Assembly (NCBI GenBank): GCA_950295325.1
Contig: OX485806.1
Location: forward strand, 38,812,001-38,876,000
DNA: 64,000 nt
Source: Polytrichum commune
Lineage: Eukaryota; Streptophyta; Polytrichopsida; Polytrichales; Polytrichaceae
Direction of reading: 5' to 3'
Positions 33,940 to 45,721 of this stretch are shown here, piece by piece (positions within the stretch are counted from its first letter, which is position 1; each line of letters opens with the position of its first letter). A program made the position numbers and the translations under genes. The notes below the pieces were generated by a model. It was given only the letters and a program-made list of their open reading frames with translations, was not told the origin of the DNA and searched no databases.

Positions 33940-34854
33940 TAGTGTTGAACGGGTATGTTGTAAAGTGCATACAGGGGAGGCCCGGTTTTTGAAATTTTTT
34001 TGGAAATGTAGAACATCGAGGTATTGATATTACAAAGGTTTTGTATTTTCAAGGTAGGGTATGTGTATGTGGTCTTGTAAAATTTCTTGAATTTTAGGGT
34101 ACGTGTTATGGTGTGATTTTTTTTCATATACCAAGGTGCCCAGTGCAAGGGTATGGTATGTCATTTTAAGGTTTTTAAGAGAGAATTTATTTAATTAATA
34201 ATTTAATTTAAAAAAAATCCAAAACAGATGAAGCATGAACTTGAGCAAACTGATCAAATTGAATCATGATTTGAATTTATCAAATTGTCATGCTTGACTA
34301 AGTATTGAATCGGATCAACATGGACTACTTCGACCAACATCAGTTTAATCAAACAAAGTTGAATTGATAAAAAAAATCAAACAATGCCCTCAAGCTAAAT
34401 CTCACTCTAGCTCACCCGCTGCAATCAACTCCTCTTCACTAAACTTGTTTAGCAAACACAAACCCTAGTTGTTATATGAAGTTGGTGCTTCAAGCAAAGA
34501 CAAAACGGAATTACCTCTTCTTGAAGGTGCAACACCCTCTCTCCCACATTAATCAACGTTGCTAGCTTAACCCCAGCAACAAAGCTCCACTACTTGTAGT
34601 ACGTTGTGCACACAACAAACCCGTACATCGCCGGAAGCAGGCATAATGAACAAAGACGTGCATGTTTAAGGGTTTCCAAGCTCATCGTTGAGCAAGGTAC
34701 GGGTTAGTGACCAGGTTTAGGGTTGGCAGTGAGTCCAGGGCCCGGGTAGGAACCTGGTATTTGCGCACTGCTTGGTAGTTCAAGCTGGTATCACAAACCA
34801 GTGTACATACCCTTTTATAGACCCGTGTGCGGGACAGATACCCGTTCAACACTG
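33940..34854. mobile_element. hAT-like non-autonomous element, 915 bp
   Basis: Both ends carry AGTGTTGAACGGGTAT in inverted orientation, preceded by T or C, and are flanked by the 8-bp duplication GTCCCAAC (33932-33939 and 34855-34862). YAGTG ends with an 8-bp duplication fit the hAT superfamily. No transposase is present. Confidence 0.8.
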
Positions 34855-34862
34855 GTCCCAAC

Positions 34863-35649
34863 TCAGAGTGGCCGTTTTATCATAGAAGAAAATGATTTCT
34901 TCATTTTTGCCTTCTTTTTTCGGTCCTTTGATAATAAGAATAATTTTCACCTCATGAAAAAAACCGAGCATATATCCAGTGGGGTTTTCCCATTCCCTAA
35001 GGCATTGAGAATGGGTGTCAACGGTAAAGCATTACAGTGGGATGGGCATAGAATGGTGATATAATTGCATGCAGGGGGGAGAAAACTTTGTTATGCATTG
35101 CAAGACAAAGGCATGATCCTCCCTTTTGTCAATGTAGAATCCAATTCATTCTCCATGATGGGTGGTATCCGAGTCAACGTCTAATAAGTGTCATCATTAT
35201 CTTGAGATTTTATCAGGAAGCATGGCCCAATCCCCGGCCTCTGTTGGCGTGAGGTTAAACTTCTCTTGTGTTTTATCCCATGTAAAAAAATTCCAATGTT
35301 CACTATCCTACATATCGTCTACGCATTGGATACCCTTGTGGTAAAGGTCCTTGAAACCCGATTTTACCCAAGCAATAAGAATAAAAGAAACATATATAAC
35401 GACATTCTAGTGAGTATAGGACTAGATAGCCCAACCACGTCTAAAGGGGCAAGCAAAAGTGATGATAATTAAGGATATAAAACATGAGCTCAACTAGTTA
35501 ACACACTTATTCACAATAATGCTACCAGCCTCATGGCCCTCTGAAAACATACTTTAACTCCTAGGCATGGAAGAATATGGGAGTTTAGAAGAAATTTTTG
35601 CTAGAGGGTCAACGAAAGCAATGTCATGAGATGCTTTTATGCAATTATT
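34863..35649 (+). other. Unassigned, possibly LINE 5' region
   Basis: It lies between the hAT-like insertion and the LINE endonuclease. Plus frames (34801-35064, 35162-35344, 35266-35472) are short and broken. They could be a decayed ORF1 of the LINE downstream or the continuation of the LINE cut at 33939. The first of these frames crosses the hAT boundary and so is not an original gene. Confidence 0.35.
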
Positions 35650-35654
35650 CTATA

Positions 35655-36400
35655 AAGTGGAATATTATTATGCACAATATCCGTGGGCTCAATGACATGG
35701 AAAACGTTGCGAAAGAACGGTGTTTTATTAACTCTTTAACACTTAGGGCAAAGCATTGGAAATTCTAGGGTGTACAAACTAGCTTATAGAAGCCACACTA
35801 AAAGAGAGGAGTTGACTCAACCCTAAAGCTACCGACCGGTAAAGGGAGGGTGGGAATTCTATTCTCTCGTAAATACAGAAGACTAGTTACTACACATGGG
35901 GCGTTATATGATAATAGAGTTGTGTGAACTAAGATTGAAGGAATTGGAGGAGGTAATATAGGAATTGCATGTATTTACGCATCCAATATCCCTATGGAAA
36001 GAAAACACTTGTGGCATATAATGGTAGATTCTTTTCCAAGGATTGTGAATAAATTCTAGGGGGGACTTCAATATGACAAAGTGACTACATGACAAATCCA
36101 ATGATTGTGGGAGGGCCATTAGTGATCTAGAAATGTACATATAGAATGAATTACTTAACGTATTTCAAATAAAAAGACATTTTTGTCCACCAATTGAAGC
36201 CCCAAACTCTCATGGAATAACGGAAAGCGGACTCAGACTCGGTGGTTCACAAGACTAGATAGATTTTACACTCTTGAACATAGTAAGTTAGACATATACC
36301 ATTCGGCATATTTTATCCATGGATACCCTATCGGACCATATCACTCTCCGGTCCAAGTGGAATTATGCATTGGCAATGAAGAGGTGATGTTATCAATATT
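35655..36400 (+). pseudogene. LINE AP endonuclease, broken
   Basis: It starts near NIRGLNDMENVAKER (about 35675). Further motifs are IGIACIYASNIPMERKHLW (35951-36010, the YAAN-type block), GGDFNMTK (about 36059-36080), DKSNDCGRAISDLE and SDHITL (about 36330). These are in the order expected for the family. Internal stops (for example after NMTK) and frame changes exclude function. Confidence 0.8.
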
Positions 36401-37012
36401 TAAGTGGAATATATCACATTTGTAGGGGAAATTTGTATATAGTCTTAAAAATGAGACATACTTCCAAAAGATACATCTTTATTTTACAAACTTAGGCATA
36501 TAATTAGATTCTACATGCAATTCAATAAACAAAAGCTAGGGAGCAAAAGAGAGAGAAACTTGATGTCATGTCCAACCTATAAATAGCCACGACTAGCCTA
36601 CATGATAATGTATATAATATTAATAAACCATGAGAGGTTAACTAACACAAGAAAATCATAAATAAAATAGAAACTAGGAAAGCTACAATAGTTGCCATTA
36701 GGTTTAGAGTTAAATGAAAAAAAAATTGAAGATCAGTGTTGCACAAAGTTTTTAAAGTTAGTATGACAAAAAAATCCAAACAATTATCTCATAGCTAAGG
36801 GATAGTCATGATAGAAGTCTCACAAAGAATGAGGATCTAAGAAAGATATATTTTGATTTCTACAATATTTTTTACCAACAAAAATAAATATTGGGAAAAA
36901 AAAAACCTTTGGAGGTGTATTGGAAGGTTTTCTAGCCACCTTTACATGCTATCATGAATAGCTCTCTATCAAAAGATATTACTAAGAAATAATTATATAA
37001 TATTGTATTTCT

Positions 37013-38620
37013 ATGGCAAAAGGAAAAACACCAAGACATGATAGGATTCCAATAGAGTTCTTCCAAAAATTATGGCCAACTATACGATATCATTTTCACC
37101 AAATGATAGTTAGGGTTATAGAAAATGAAGCACTCCAAGAGAGGATCACTAAAGGGCCCATTAGTCTTATTCCAAAAGAAAGGGCCACTAAAGGACTCAT
37201 TAGCCTTATTCCAAAAGAAGGGGACACCAAATACCTAAATTATTGGCGGCCAATTATCCTTCTTATAGCAAGCTACAAAACTTTTGCCAAAATTCTCCAT
37301 CCTAGGCTCCAACCCTTGCTTGGAAATGTAATTAGCCCAAAACAAACACCGTTTTTACTGCTCCGATTCATCCTAAATAATATTGTATTGACACATGAAA
37401 CCCTGCACTAGGCAAAGACATCTAGATAACCCTCGGTCTTTTGGAAACTTGATTTTTCTAAGACTTATGACAAGGTTTCTTGGCGGCTCCTCTTTCATGC
37501 AATGCAAAAGATGGACATTAGTGAATAGTTTATTAAATGGATCATACTTCTCTTTGGGAATGCATCTGTGGCAATCAATCTCAATGGTAGTTCGGGAAAT
37601 AATTTTAAAATTAAAAGAGGAGTTAGACAAGAATTTCCTCTTGTACCGTATTTCTTCTTTATCATCGTAGAGGCCCTCCCGCACATCATTAGGAAAGCCG
37701 TAGCAGAGATGAGACTAAGAAGAATTTTCCTTCCAAGAGGAAATAAACAACAAAGCATATCTTAGTATGTGGATGATTCGTCATTTATGGTTAGAGGGGA
37801 CAAACAATATGTTGATGAAGTTGTTCGACTTCTTAAAGTCTTTAGTGAAGCATTATGTATGGAGATCAACTGGGAAAAATCATGTGCATATTGGTTTGAC
37901 AAGTACACACACAAATAAAAATGGTTTGCAGACTATAAGTGGCGATGGGTGGAAGAGGGAGATATTTCTAAACTATTTAGCACCCCTTTGGCCTTAGCCT
38001 TAACACCCCAGATGTTGACCAATGTATTTTCACCAAAATTTCTAAGAAACTTGACTATTGGAACACCGTGAACTCCCATTGGCGGGAAATAGTAGTCATC
38101 TGCAACCAAATGTTGCTCTCCATATTGTGGTTCTTTATCACGGTATTGGGGGATTCAAACAAGATCCTTAGAAAAAATAGAAGTACAATCCAAAATTACT
38201 TATGGTCCGGTAAAGAGTAACTCACATGCACTAGAGTTTGTTGGAATGAATGTTGTATGAAGAAGAAAGTTGATGGACTTGGGTTAGTGAACTCGGAGGC
38301 TACCAAGATCAGTCTCCTTTGTAAATGATTTGTTAAGGTAATGGAACCTAGAGAATCTAACTTTAAATTCATGCTCAAATACAAACTAGCAAGGTTCAAC
38401 ACATAAAGAGGAAGAAGTTGGGGGTTAGGTTAGATTGGTTCACCAGTAAACAACACCAAGGATTCTCGGGGATCTAGGGTGTGGAGTAACATCGATATAG
38501 CTTGGAAGGTTATGGTGAAAGGCATATATCAACTTCCCCCTTGCACATGGATGGAATTGTTGCACTCGAACATTTGGTGGTCTATTGGATTGGAATTCAT
38601 CAATAAAAGATTCACCTACT
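37013..38620 (+). pseudogene. LINE reverse transcriptase and C-terminal region, broken
   Basis: An open stretch at 37013-37411 reads GKTPRHDRIPIEFFQKLW, ISLIPKEGDTKYLNYWRPI and AKILHPRLQPLLG, the fingers and early palm of a LINE RT. In other frames come LDFSKTYDKVSW (about 37448), GVRQEFPLVPYFFFI (about 37619) and the catalytic YVDD (37766-37777) right after a stop. LWSGKE and VDGLGLVNSEATKISLLCK follow at 38196-38330. There is an internal duplication of a SLIPKE unit at 37150-37220. Frameshifts and stops are numerous. Confidence 0.85.
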
Positions 38621-38626
38621 CCAAAT

Positions 38627-38818
38627 GTGTGGGTTACCATTTGGAGTTACGCATTGCTATAACCTTCTATTGACATCATCATTTTTGATCAACTGAGTTA
38701 TACCATTTTTTGGTGTGCATACTAACTACTTATGTTATTTGGATTTTTTAAATGATGTTTTTAGGTAAATAAGTATAGTAACATATAGTTCCAAATGGTA
38801 ACCCACACCAATTAGACA
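38627..38818. mobile_element. Small TIR element, GTGTGGGTTACCATTTGGA family (copy 3, 192 bp)
   Basis: GTGTGGGTTACCATTTGGA at the left is mirrored exactly at the right. It carries the GTTACGCATTGCTATA stretch shared with the copies at 8386 and 17987. It lies at the end of recognisable LINE sequence. Confidence 0.75.
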
Positions 38819-38947
38819 AAACATTGAAGTTTCCGCAAAAACATTCATCCAAATATCCGAGATGCTGGCATGATTAATTCACTCTCATGCATATGCAAAT
38901 GTAAAGTAAAAATGCAAATGCAAGAAGAGTGGGCTTGCTTTGAATCT

Positions 38948-39142
38948 CACTACTAGGAAACATGATCCTAGAACACACTTCTTATTTGACATGAGCGGTC
39001 ATTAGCTCATGATCCCATTGACAACTCCCGAGTCCAATCTACATTTGTCATAGATTGCATTCGACTCTTGTCAATGAGGTTATGTACTAATAACCGCCCA
39101 TGTCAAATGAGAAGTGTGTATTAGAACCACAATGCCTATAAA
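38948..39142. mobile_element. Miniature TIR element, CACTACTAGGAAAC family (clearest copy)
   Basis: The left end CACTACTAGGAAACATGATC is followed by an AGAACACACTTCTTATTTGA stretch. The mirror of the latter occurs at the right. The two halves fold on each other around a TCCAATCTACA region. Related copies are at 24622 and 40751 and fragments near 23819 and 61210. Confidence 0.6.
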
Positions 39143-39322
39143 TGTTTAGAATTTCATTAAGTTCCCAATGATAAGTGAAGTTCCCAAGTAGTTTCCAAGT
39201 GAAAATGGATGTATTTTAGTTGTACATAACATAGATGAAAGAGATTTTAACATTAACTACCTCTTTAATATGACAAAATGAAGATTCTAAATATCGCATG
39301 ATCGAGTGTTGTAGTCGTATAA

Positions 39323-39718
39323 GAGCATCTCCACCCTTGGGCAGAAAGGCAGGCTCTCGAAATGCGCTTTGAAGGGCTCCAAGCATGCACTAAATTTTTT
39401 TAGGGTGGCACTCCCCCACCGTTACTTGCATACTGGCTCTTCAAGCCAAAAAATTGTCAAGAATATTCATCTCGGCCCTACATAACTACTCATGATTCCC
39501 AAAAGTGGCACGATTCACTGAATCGCAAGTGGATGAGGCCCCGGAATGTGGGCGCAGCAAGAGCAACGCTCACCCACGAGGATAGTGAGTGGAGCCGGAA
39601 GTTTGAAGAGCCCTGGCAATCAAGGCCTCGGTGTTGGGGAGGGGTGGGGCAGGTTTTTCTCCAAGGTCACGTTAAAGGGCTTGCCAAGTCCCTTTAACGC
39701 GGCAGGGTGGAGATGCTC
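39323..39718. mobile_element. PIF/Harbinger miniature element, 396 bp, deletion derivative of the 45801-53077 element
   Basis: It is flanked by TAA (39320-39322 and 39719-39721) with inverted ends GAGCATCTCCACCC. The first half matches, inverted, the right 150 bp of the 7.3-kb element (TTTGAAGGGCTCCAA, GTGGCACTCCCCCACCGTTA). The second half matches, inverted, its left 240 bp (GAGCGTTGCTCTTGCTGCGC, GATTCAGTGAATCGTGCCAC). The frame at 39546-39809 is terminal repeat sequence, not a gene. Confidence 0.9.
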
Positions 39719-39721
39719 TAA

Positions 39722-40750
39722 GATAGGGAGTTTTGAACTAAAAAGTTTGGTCTCGCAAAAATGGGTCATAATATCGAGGGTGTCATATAAGCGCGTGTCA
39801 TATCAATGAGGTTAGACTGTGTAATAACAATTTGTCTCCCAATGCATTTGATGGGTAGTTTGTCTCAAGTACGGCCTCTTTGAATAATTTGGAATCTTTG
39901 ATACTAATTTTGGATCCCGGTTAGCTACATAAAGTAATTTCCATGCTCTAATCTCATCTCTAATACAGTTGACAACATTTTCATTTCAATAAAAGATCGG
40001 TTGGGCCCACATTAAAGTGCAAGACATCTACTTAGCCACGGCCCCTAGTACACATTTATGACACTTGTTCAAAGACCAAGACCAAGAGCTTGCTTGTTTA
40101 TTATCAGCCTTTGACAAGGTCAAGGCCAAGGCCAATGGTATATATGGACCCCACTGTGTCTGTAATTCTACAAATTTTTATAGGCACATGATTTCATAAC
40201 ATTATTCAGCCATGTGGGTTAGATCCATGATTATAGAATATGTCAATTATATTCCTCGGGTTCTTCGACACAAACCGAAAAATATTTGTTTGTTATGCAT
40301 AAATTCAAGTTGAACTTGGAAATGTGCGTTGAGTTAATAATCCCGGTACTATGCACAAGAATTACTGTCCATCCCATGAATATTCGCACGAAACATTGTT
40401 CATTCCAATATTATTCCCTATAATTACTATTCATAACAACACTATCATTGAAAGTACCGACATTATTCATAATATTCTTACTAATCAAACCAACATTGTT
40501 TAGTATTCATACCGGTGTCAGTTCCTTCTCATGAAGGCAAGATAGTGGAGGCCCATGTCATATGCTAAATATAGAATATGACACAACCATGCAACTAAAT
40601 AATGTTATGTTACCATCACTAGCATGTCATCCATATAATAATAACACAACTTTAGGCTTTGGTGCAACTTTGATCTTACAACACTTGTTAAAAGCATTGA
40701 GTTTGGGTGATCTCACCCTCCCCCCCCACCCATAAATAAATAAATATAAA
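39722..40750. other. Intergenic DNA
   Basis: A C-rich tract lies near 40719-40731 followed by an ATAA repeat. No gene was seen. Confidence 0.5.
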
Positions 40751-40926
40751 TCTTAGAACACACTTAGACAAGGGCAATCATTAGCATACGATCCCATTCA
40801 CAAGAGTCCAATCTAATTTACAATTGCCATAGATTGCATTTGACTCATGTTAATGGGGTCATGTGTTAATGACCGCCCTTGGCATATGGGAAGTGTGTTC
40901 TAAGACCACGTTTTTTTAGTAATGCC
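40751..40926. mobile_element. Miniature TIR element, CACTACTAGGAAAC family, diverged
   Basis: AGAACACACTTAGACAAGGG at the left mirrors the GGGAAGTGTGTTCTAAGACC block at the right, around the shared TCATTAGCATACGATCCCATT and CCATAGATTGCATTTGACTC interior. A C14 tract follows at 40929-40942. Confidence 0.55.
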
Positions 40927-40942
40927 TACCCCCCCCCCCCCA

Positions 40943-41750
40943 ATGTAGAGTTGTAGAGGGCACACTCCAACACAAAATGTGTCTCGTTTTCAACTATATT
41001 ATAAGAATAAAAGGGCATAATCTATTATCTCTTGGGATTGGGATAGTCCACCACCTGCCGATTTCATTAGTATATGCAATTATTGGGAGGGCCTATGTGA
41101 TTGTTTAAAGGACATGAAAATCTTCACTTTGTTCTACTACAACTACACCGTTTATGTTTTTTGGTGTCACGTAAACTATTCGTGAAGGGTCTAAACTAGA
41201 TGCCTAGAGGTCTGGAAGTGTCACATCCGCTAATTGCCAATATGATTCTATTCATCAACATAAGTAACTTCCTCGAGTGAAAAAATATCTACATTTTGAC
41301 ATTTAGAGTAGCACATTGGGATGTGTTAGATGATAGTCTTGCATTTTAGTATGCAAGGGGAAGATTTTTTTTTAGAGTACTCATGGCAAATGTCATGTGT
41401 TTACATTTTTGTATGCAAGAGGAAGATATTCTTGAGCATACTAATGGCAAGTGTCATTTGTGTACACTTTACTCAACTTGTAGACCATTGTGTAACATAA
41501 GCATGCACCTCATAATGCTATTGAACATACTCGTGCTTAGATATGAGTAAGCTCACTTGAATATCAAGTGCCACGAGGTGGCACTTATGGTGAAGTTAAT
41601 CATCGATGAACCTAGGATACGCCTCAAAGTAGGGTAAGTGACATTATTACGCACGTGACACTAAATACCAACATAGTGCATCTCCACCCTTGATTTTGTA
41701 AGTTGACAATATATTATGCTTCACAAATGCTAACCAAATGAAACAATTCC
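40943..41750. other. Intergenic DNA with a short tandem duplication
   Basis: GTATGCAAGGGGAAGAT at about 41350 recurs as GTATGCAAGAGGAAGAT at about 41414, a 64-bp period repeated twice (about 41345-41470). Nothing else was recognised. Confidence 0.6.
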
Positions 41751-42160
41751 CACGGGGAGGTCACTTCATTGTCAAGTTGACACCACGTGCGGACAAAGTT
41801 TGCTACCCCTATATTACATGCCATATATAATTTTAAAATTTATGATATTTTTTCTACATATACATAACCATTGATAGTATCTTTTGTATACTTTTTTGAA
41901 ATTTTTAGTCATCTTAATTTTTTTTAGTACTTGTTTTAGTTCAATTCTGTGTCATTCTAGTTAGATATGGTATGTTTTATGAAAAAAACAAACCATCAAA
42001 TTTAGTTACCACTTTTAACTATGTCATAGGTACTGTGTATATCTACTCATGAAAAAAATTTGATAAAATTTTGACCCATTTTGGTGGTGCAACTTACCAA
42101 AAGAAGATTTTTTTTTGTCGCACGTGGTGTTCAACTTGACAATGGAGTGATCTACCCGTG
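41751..42160. mobile_element. Miniature TIR element, CACGGGNAG ends, about 410 bp
   Basis: The left CACGGGGAGGTCACTTC and a CATTGTCAAGTTGACACCAC block are mirrored at the right. The interior is AT-rich and non-coding. No confident target duplication was found. Confidence 0.6.
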
Positions 42161-42181
42161 ACAATTCCCAATCTAATCTAA

Positions 42182-42672
42182 GGGCCACTTCACACACAAG
42201 CCAAGAGCCATGACCATAAAATTGTGAGAGCCCAAAAGACATGTCCAAAAGCCGTCCAAGACACTTCCAAAACCATGGAGTGTGATTACGGGCCCTCAAG
42301 TGTAGTGTGAAGCCATATGTGACCGGGCCCAAATGCTATTTCAACGAATCTTTAATTGTGCGGGGTTATCCCACATGATAAAATTTTATAAATCAATGGT
42401 TGTGAGGTTTTGGAGTGCCATGGTCTCTTGGTTCTATGTTAACCCTACCTCTAAGAGGTGGCTTTTGAAAATACTCCAAGTGACCATGAAACATGATCCA
42501 TTTGATGGCACATAGGAATCCATGTAGACTTTACATCCATCTTGCATTCACTTAGTCTGTTGGTCCCTCAACGTAGTGTGAAGCAAACTTGGACCACCTC
42601 CGCCTTTTCCACCAATGAGGTTGCTTGTAGTGCAATGGTCATGGGTCCTTGGTCTCGTGTGTGAAGTGGCCC
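42182..42672. mobile_element. Tourist-like element, GGGCCACTTCACAC family (copy 1, 491 bp)
   Basis: It is flanked by TAA on both sides, with ends GGGCCACTTCACACACAAG and GTGTGAAGTGGCCC. It resembles the copy at 60003. Minus and plus frames at 42024-42332 and 42333-42515 are repeat sequence, not genes. Confidence 0.85.
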
Positions 42673-42675
42673 TAA

Positions 42676-43752
42676 TGGCCACTACACTAAATATACCAAT
42701 TAGTGAGAGTAGAAAATTAGTGAAGGCAATACTACATTCCTTTACGTTATAAATCAGTGCCACCAAAAGATCTAAGAAGCATTGGTCATCTCAACACTTG
42801 GCACTATTCACTTAAAGTACGAGTAGAAAACTTGGCATCAAGTTGTATTTTTGACAAAATTTGTCAAACATGCACACTATTTGGCATGAAAATACGGACA
42901 ATTGATATGAAAGTACCGGCGGTTGGCACTAGTCACTACAAGTACGACACTACAAGTCCATGCATGTGGCACACACTATCGTACGTTGATAGCAAGTTGG
43001 GCATATTTTGCCAATAATCAATTAATTTCAAAAGAAAAGAAAAGAGGTTTAGGTTGTCTATAAAAACATTTATAAAAAGTTAGGCAAATGTGTGTGTGTG
43101 TCTATAGGCGCATATCATATCCTAAATAATTCATGTATTGTAACTTATTATTCATTCATTCATGGCGACTAAGTACGTGATGTTAGCCTTAAGGGCGTAA
43201 GCCATCTTAGTGTGCTAATTATGGTTGTGAACAATGCATCTTGTCATTTTGTGCTCATGTTAAGTAGAGGTTGTTTGAAAATTTACAAGCATAGCTAAGA
43301 GCCAGAGGCAAATCAATCATAAGTTCCATCCCATTGACAAGGATGAGAGATTTTGTGCAAAAAAAAAACATGATGAGAGATTATTGAGCATTGCAAGTGA
43401 TATCGAAGCTTCAAATACCCAAGTTGAGAGAGATCGGAGAAGATTGGAGAATTTCCTAAAATCCAAGAATTTGGGTGATTGCCTTTTCTTTCCTTTAGGC
43501 CATCTAGCCCAATAGTTTCCAAAAAGATTAGGCTTAATTAATTTGAATTTTTTTCCTACCCAACTTGCTATCAACCTATGATAATCACAAACACGTAAAA
43601 CTTTTCTTGAAATCTATGATAAAATCTATGATAAATAAGCATAAAATTTTCTGATGTCATGAATTTAGTGTCACTCAGTAGCAACTTTGGCCCTTGGCAA
43701 CTTTGAGATTTGGCTAGATTGTGCATGTCACTTGAATTAGTACCACCCTCAC
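42676..43752. other. Intergenic DNA
   Basis: A CTACACTAAATATACCA stretch at about 42682 suggests a decayed end of the TA-flanked family. A short TG repeat lies near 43090. No gene was seen. Confidence 0.45.
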
Positions 43753-43755
43753 TTA

Positions 43756-44358
43756 GGGCCACTTCACACACAAGGTTGAAGGGCCTTGACCATGGCAATG
43801 TAAGAGCTCTCATTGGTCGAAAAGGCAGAGACCGTCCAAGTTCACTTCACATTAGGAGGTGAAGGCTTAAAGGCCCAAAGAGAAGTTCGTGGATGAAAAG
43901 TCTACATGGAGTCCTACATGGTAGGTCGTGGAAAAGGTTGCATGGTCTACCAAAATTTGCGTTAGGCCCTCCTCTAAGAGGTGTGCCTGACAAATTTTTT
44001 GGGAGATCATGATTTAAAATAAATAAATAAATAAATTTTTTCCCAACATGACACATTTCAAGGTAGATTTCAAGGTAGATTCCATGATAGATTCCAGGAT
44101 ACACAAACACTACCAAGTAATTCTCTTAAATTGATGAAGTTTGAGACATATTACATTAAACCAAATCCTCCCCTCTTTTTCCGCCAACAAAATATGCAAT
44201 GGTCCCGCAACATGGTCCATTCTCACTTCACACTATGCTTGAGGGCCCGTGACTACATAAAACGGCTTTCCCAACACCCATGGTACGGCATTTGGATGAG
44301 AGTCAAGGGTCCTCACCATTACAAGGTCACGGCTCTTGGCTCATGTGTGAAGTGGCCC
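43756..44358. mobile_element. Tourist-like element, GGGCCACTTCACAC family (copy 2, 603 bp)
   Basis: TTA flanks both ends (43753-43755 and 44359-44361). It is the reverse-oriented sister of the element at 55675-56253, with close similarity across the length. The central hairpin (about 43949-44011) is decayed here. Confidence 0.85.
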
Positions 44359-44874
44359 TTATTGGTATAGTCAGGGGCGCTTCACACTATGGCCGAAGGT
44401 CGAGAGGCCGTCGATTTACACAATCAAATTGCAAGAAACCAAGAGTTCGGCCTCTCGACCCTTCACACTATGGCCAAAGTCCAAAGGCAGTCGCAATTTG
44501 GAATGGTTACTTTTTGAAGAAGGTGGCGGACTCTCGAAGGAAGTTTGGGTTGGACGGGAATGGAAACCCAAACTATGGTCGAGAGGCCATCGGTTTTTTT
44601 CATTAAAAAATCAATCATTGACAAAATCTTGGCCGTTAGATTGGAGGGATTATTTTGAGCAAGGAATAAAGTGCGATACTTCTTTGGATTTGGACTTTGG
44701 ACTTGACCTTTGGAAGCTTCACACTATGGCCGTCCAAGTCGAGAGGTTGTGGGAGTTCATGGCCAGAGATTTGGACTTTGGACTTGGCCTTTGGAGACTT
44801 CACACTATGCCCGACCAAAGGCTCCACTTACTATATTTTATTGACTATTTTCAACCCATTTCTTTGGACTCTTA

Positions 44875-45301
44875 GGGCGTCCCCAGCAGCCTCGCCATAG
44901 GGCATGCCAACGCCAAAAATGGGGCATCCCGGGTTCTTAGGTGGCGGTACCGGCATAAATTGATCCCCACCAATGTCCGGTCCGGCATAATTTAGAAGCG
45001 GCCCGGGTATAGTAAAGGCCTTCCAACGCCATAAATGGTTCATATGGCGGCCCTCCTCCGGCCCGCCAAGAGATTACTTTAATATCAGATACTCCGATAT
45101 CCTACTTTATCCCATGTCAGATAATAGGTGTCGTTGTCTTATTGATTGCTTCCTAATTATACCGGGGGTATGCCTAGGCTTTGGTGGGCTCTGACTCAAG
45201 ATGAGCGGCCCCGCCCAAGATGGAGGGCTCCCCAAACACCCTAAACACCATATAATATATTATTTTTGGCGGGTTGCTTACTATCTCTCCTGGGGATGCC
45301 C
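44875..45301 (+). mobile_element. Tourist-like element, GGGCGTCCCCAGCAG family (copy 1, 427 bp)
   Basis: TTA flanks (44872-44874 and 45302-45304), with ends GGGCGTCCCCAGCAG and CTGGGGATGCCC. It is near-identical in body to the next element and, inverted, to 58513-58939. It is unusually GC-rich at the left half. Confidence 0.9.
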
Positions 45302-45304
45302 TTA

Positions 45305-45721
45305 GAGCGTCCCCACCAGACCGGGCATAGGGCATGCCAACGCCAAAAATGGGGCATCCCGGGTTCTTAGGTGGCGGTACCGGCATAAATTGAGCCCCAC
45401 CAATGTCCGGTCCGGCATAATTTAGAACCGGCCCGGGTATAGTAAGGGCCTTCCCCCGCCATAAATGGTTCATATGGCGGCCCTCCTCCGGCCCGCCAAG
45501 AGATTACTTTAATATCAGATACTCCGATATCCTACTTTATCCCATGTCAGATAATAGGTGTCGTTGTCTTATTGATTGCTTCCTAATTATACCGGGGGTA
45601 TGCCTAGGCTTTGGTGGGCTCTGACTCAAGATGAGCTGCCCCGCCCAAGATGGAGGGCTCCCCAAAGGTATAAAATATTATATACTCTATTTGGCGTGTA
45701 CCCGGTCTGGTGGGGACGCTC
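45305..45721 (+). mobile_element. Tourist-like element, GAGCGTCCCCACCAG variant (copy 2, 417 bp), abutting copy 1
   Basis: It starts immediately after the TTA that ends copy 1 and closes with a mirrored GGTGGGGACGCTC followed by TTA (45722-45724). The body matches copy 1 for most of its length, but the termini differ (GAGCGTCCCC versus GGGCGTCCCC). So this is a second insertion rather than a simple tandem duplication, or one followed by end replacement. Confidence 0.88.

Larger units (their letters stand above)
35650..38626 (+). mobile_element. L1-like LINE, decayed, endonuclease plus reverse transcriptase
   Basis: An AP endonuclease and a reverse transcriptase follow one another in plus orientation with the spacing usual for plant L1-type elements. 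The RT C-terminal region runs to the small TIR element at 38627, where homology stops. Many stops and frameshifts are present. No 3' tail or target duplication is found, so the 3' end is lost or displaced. Confidence 0.8.

Noticed and set aside
34801-35064. Candidate LINE ORF1 start
   Set aside because: The frame begins inside the hAT-like element and crosses its 34854 boundary, so the join is secondary.
44429-44875. 148-codon plus-strand frame
   Set aside because: It is made of repeated CTTCACACTATGG and GGACTTTGGACTTGG segments of a Tourist-like element and has no protein motif.
44831-45473. Conserved minus-strand frames starting MNHLWR (also at 58771)
   Set aside because: The peptide recurs because near-identical miniature elements recur. 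All copies are bounded by TTA/TAA and terminal repeats.
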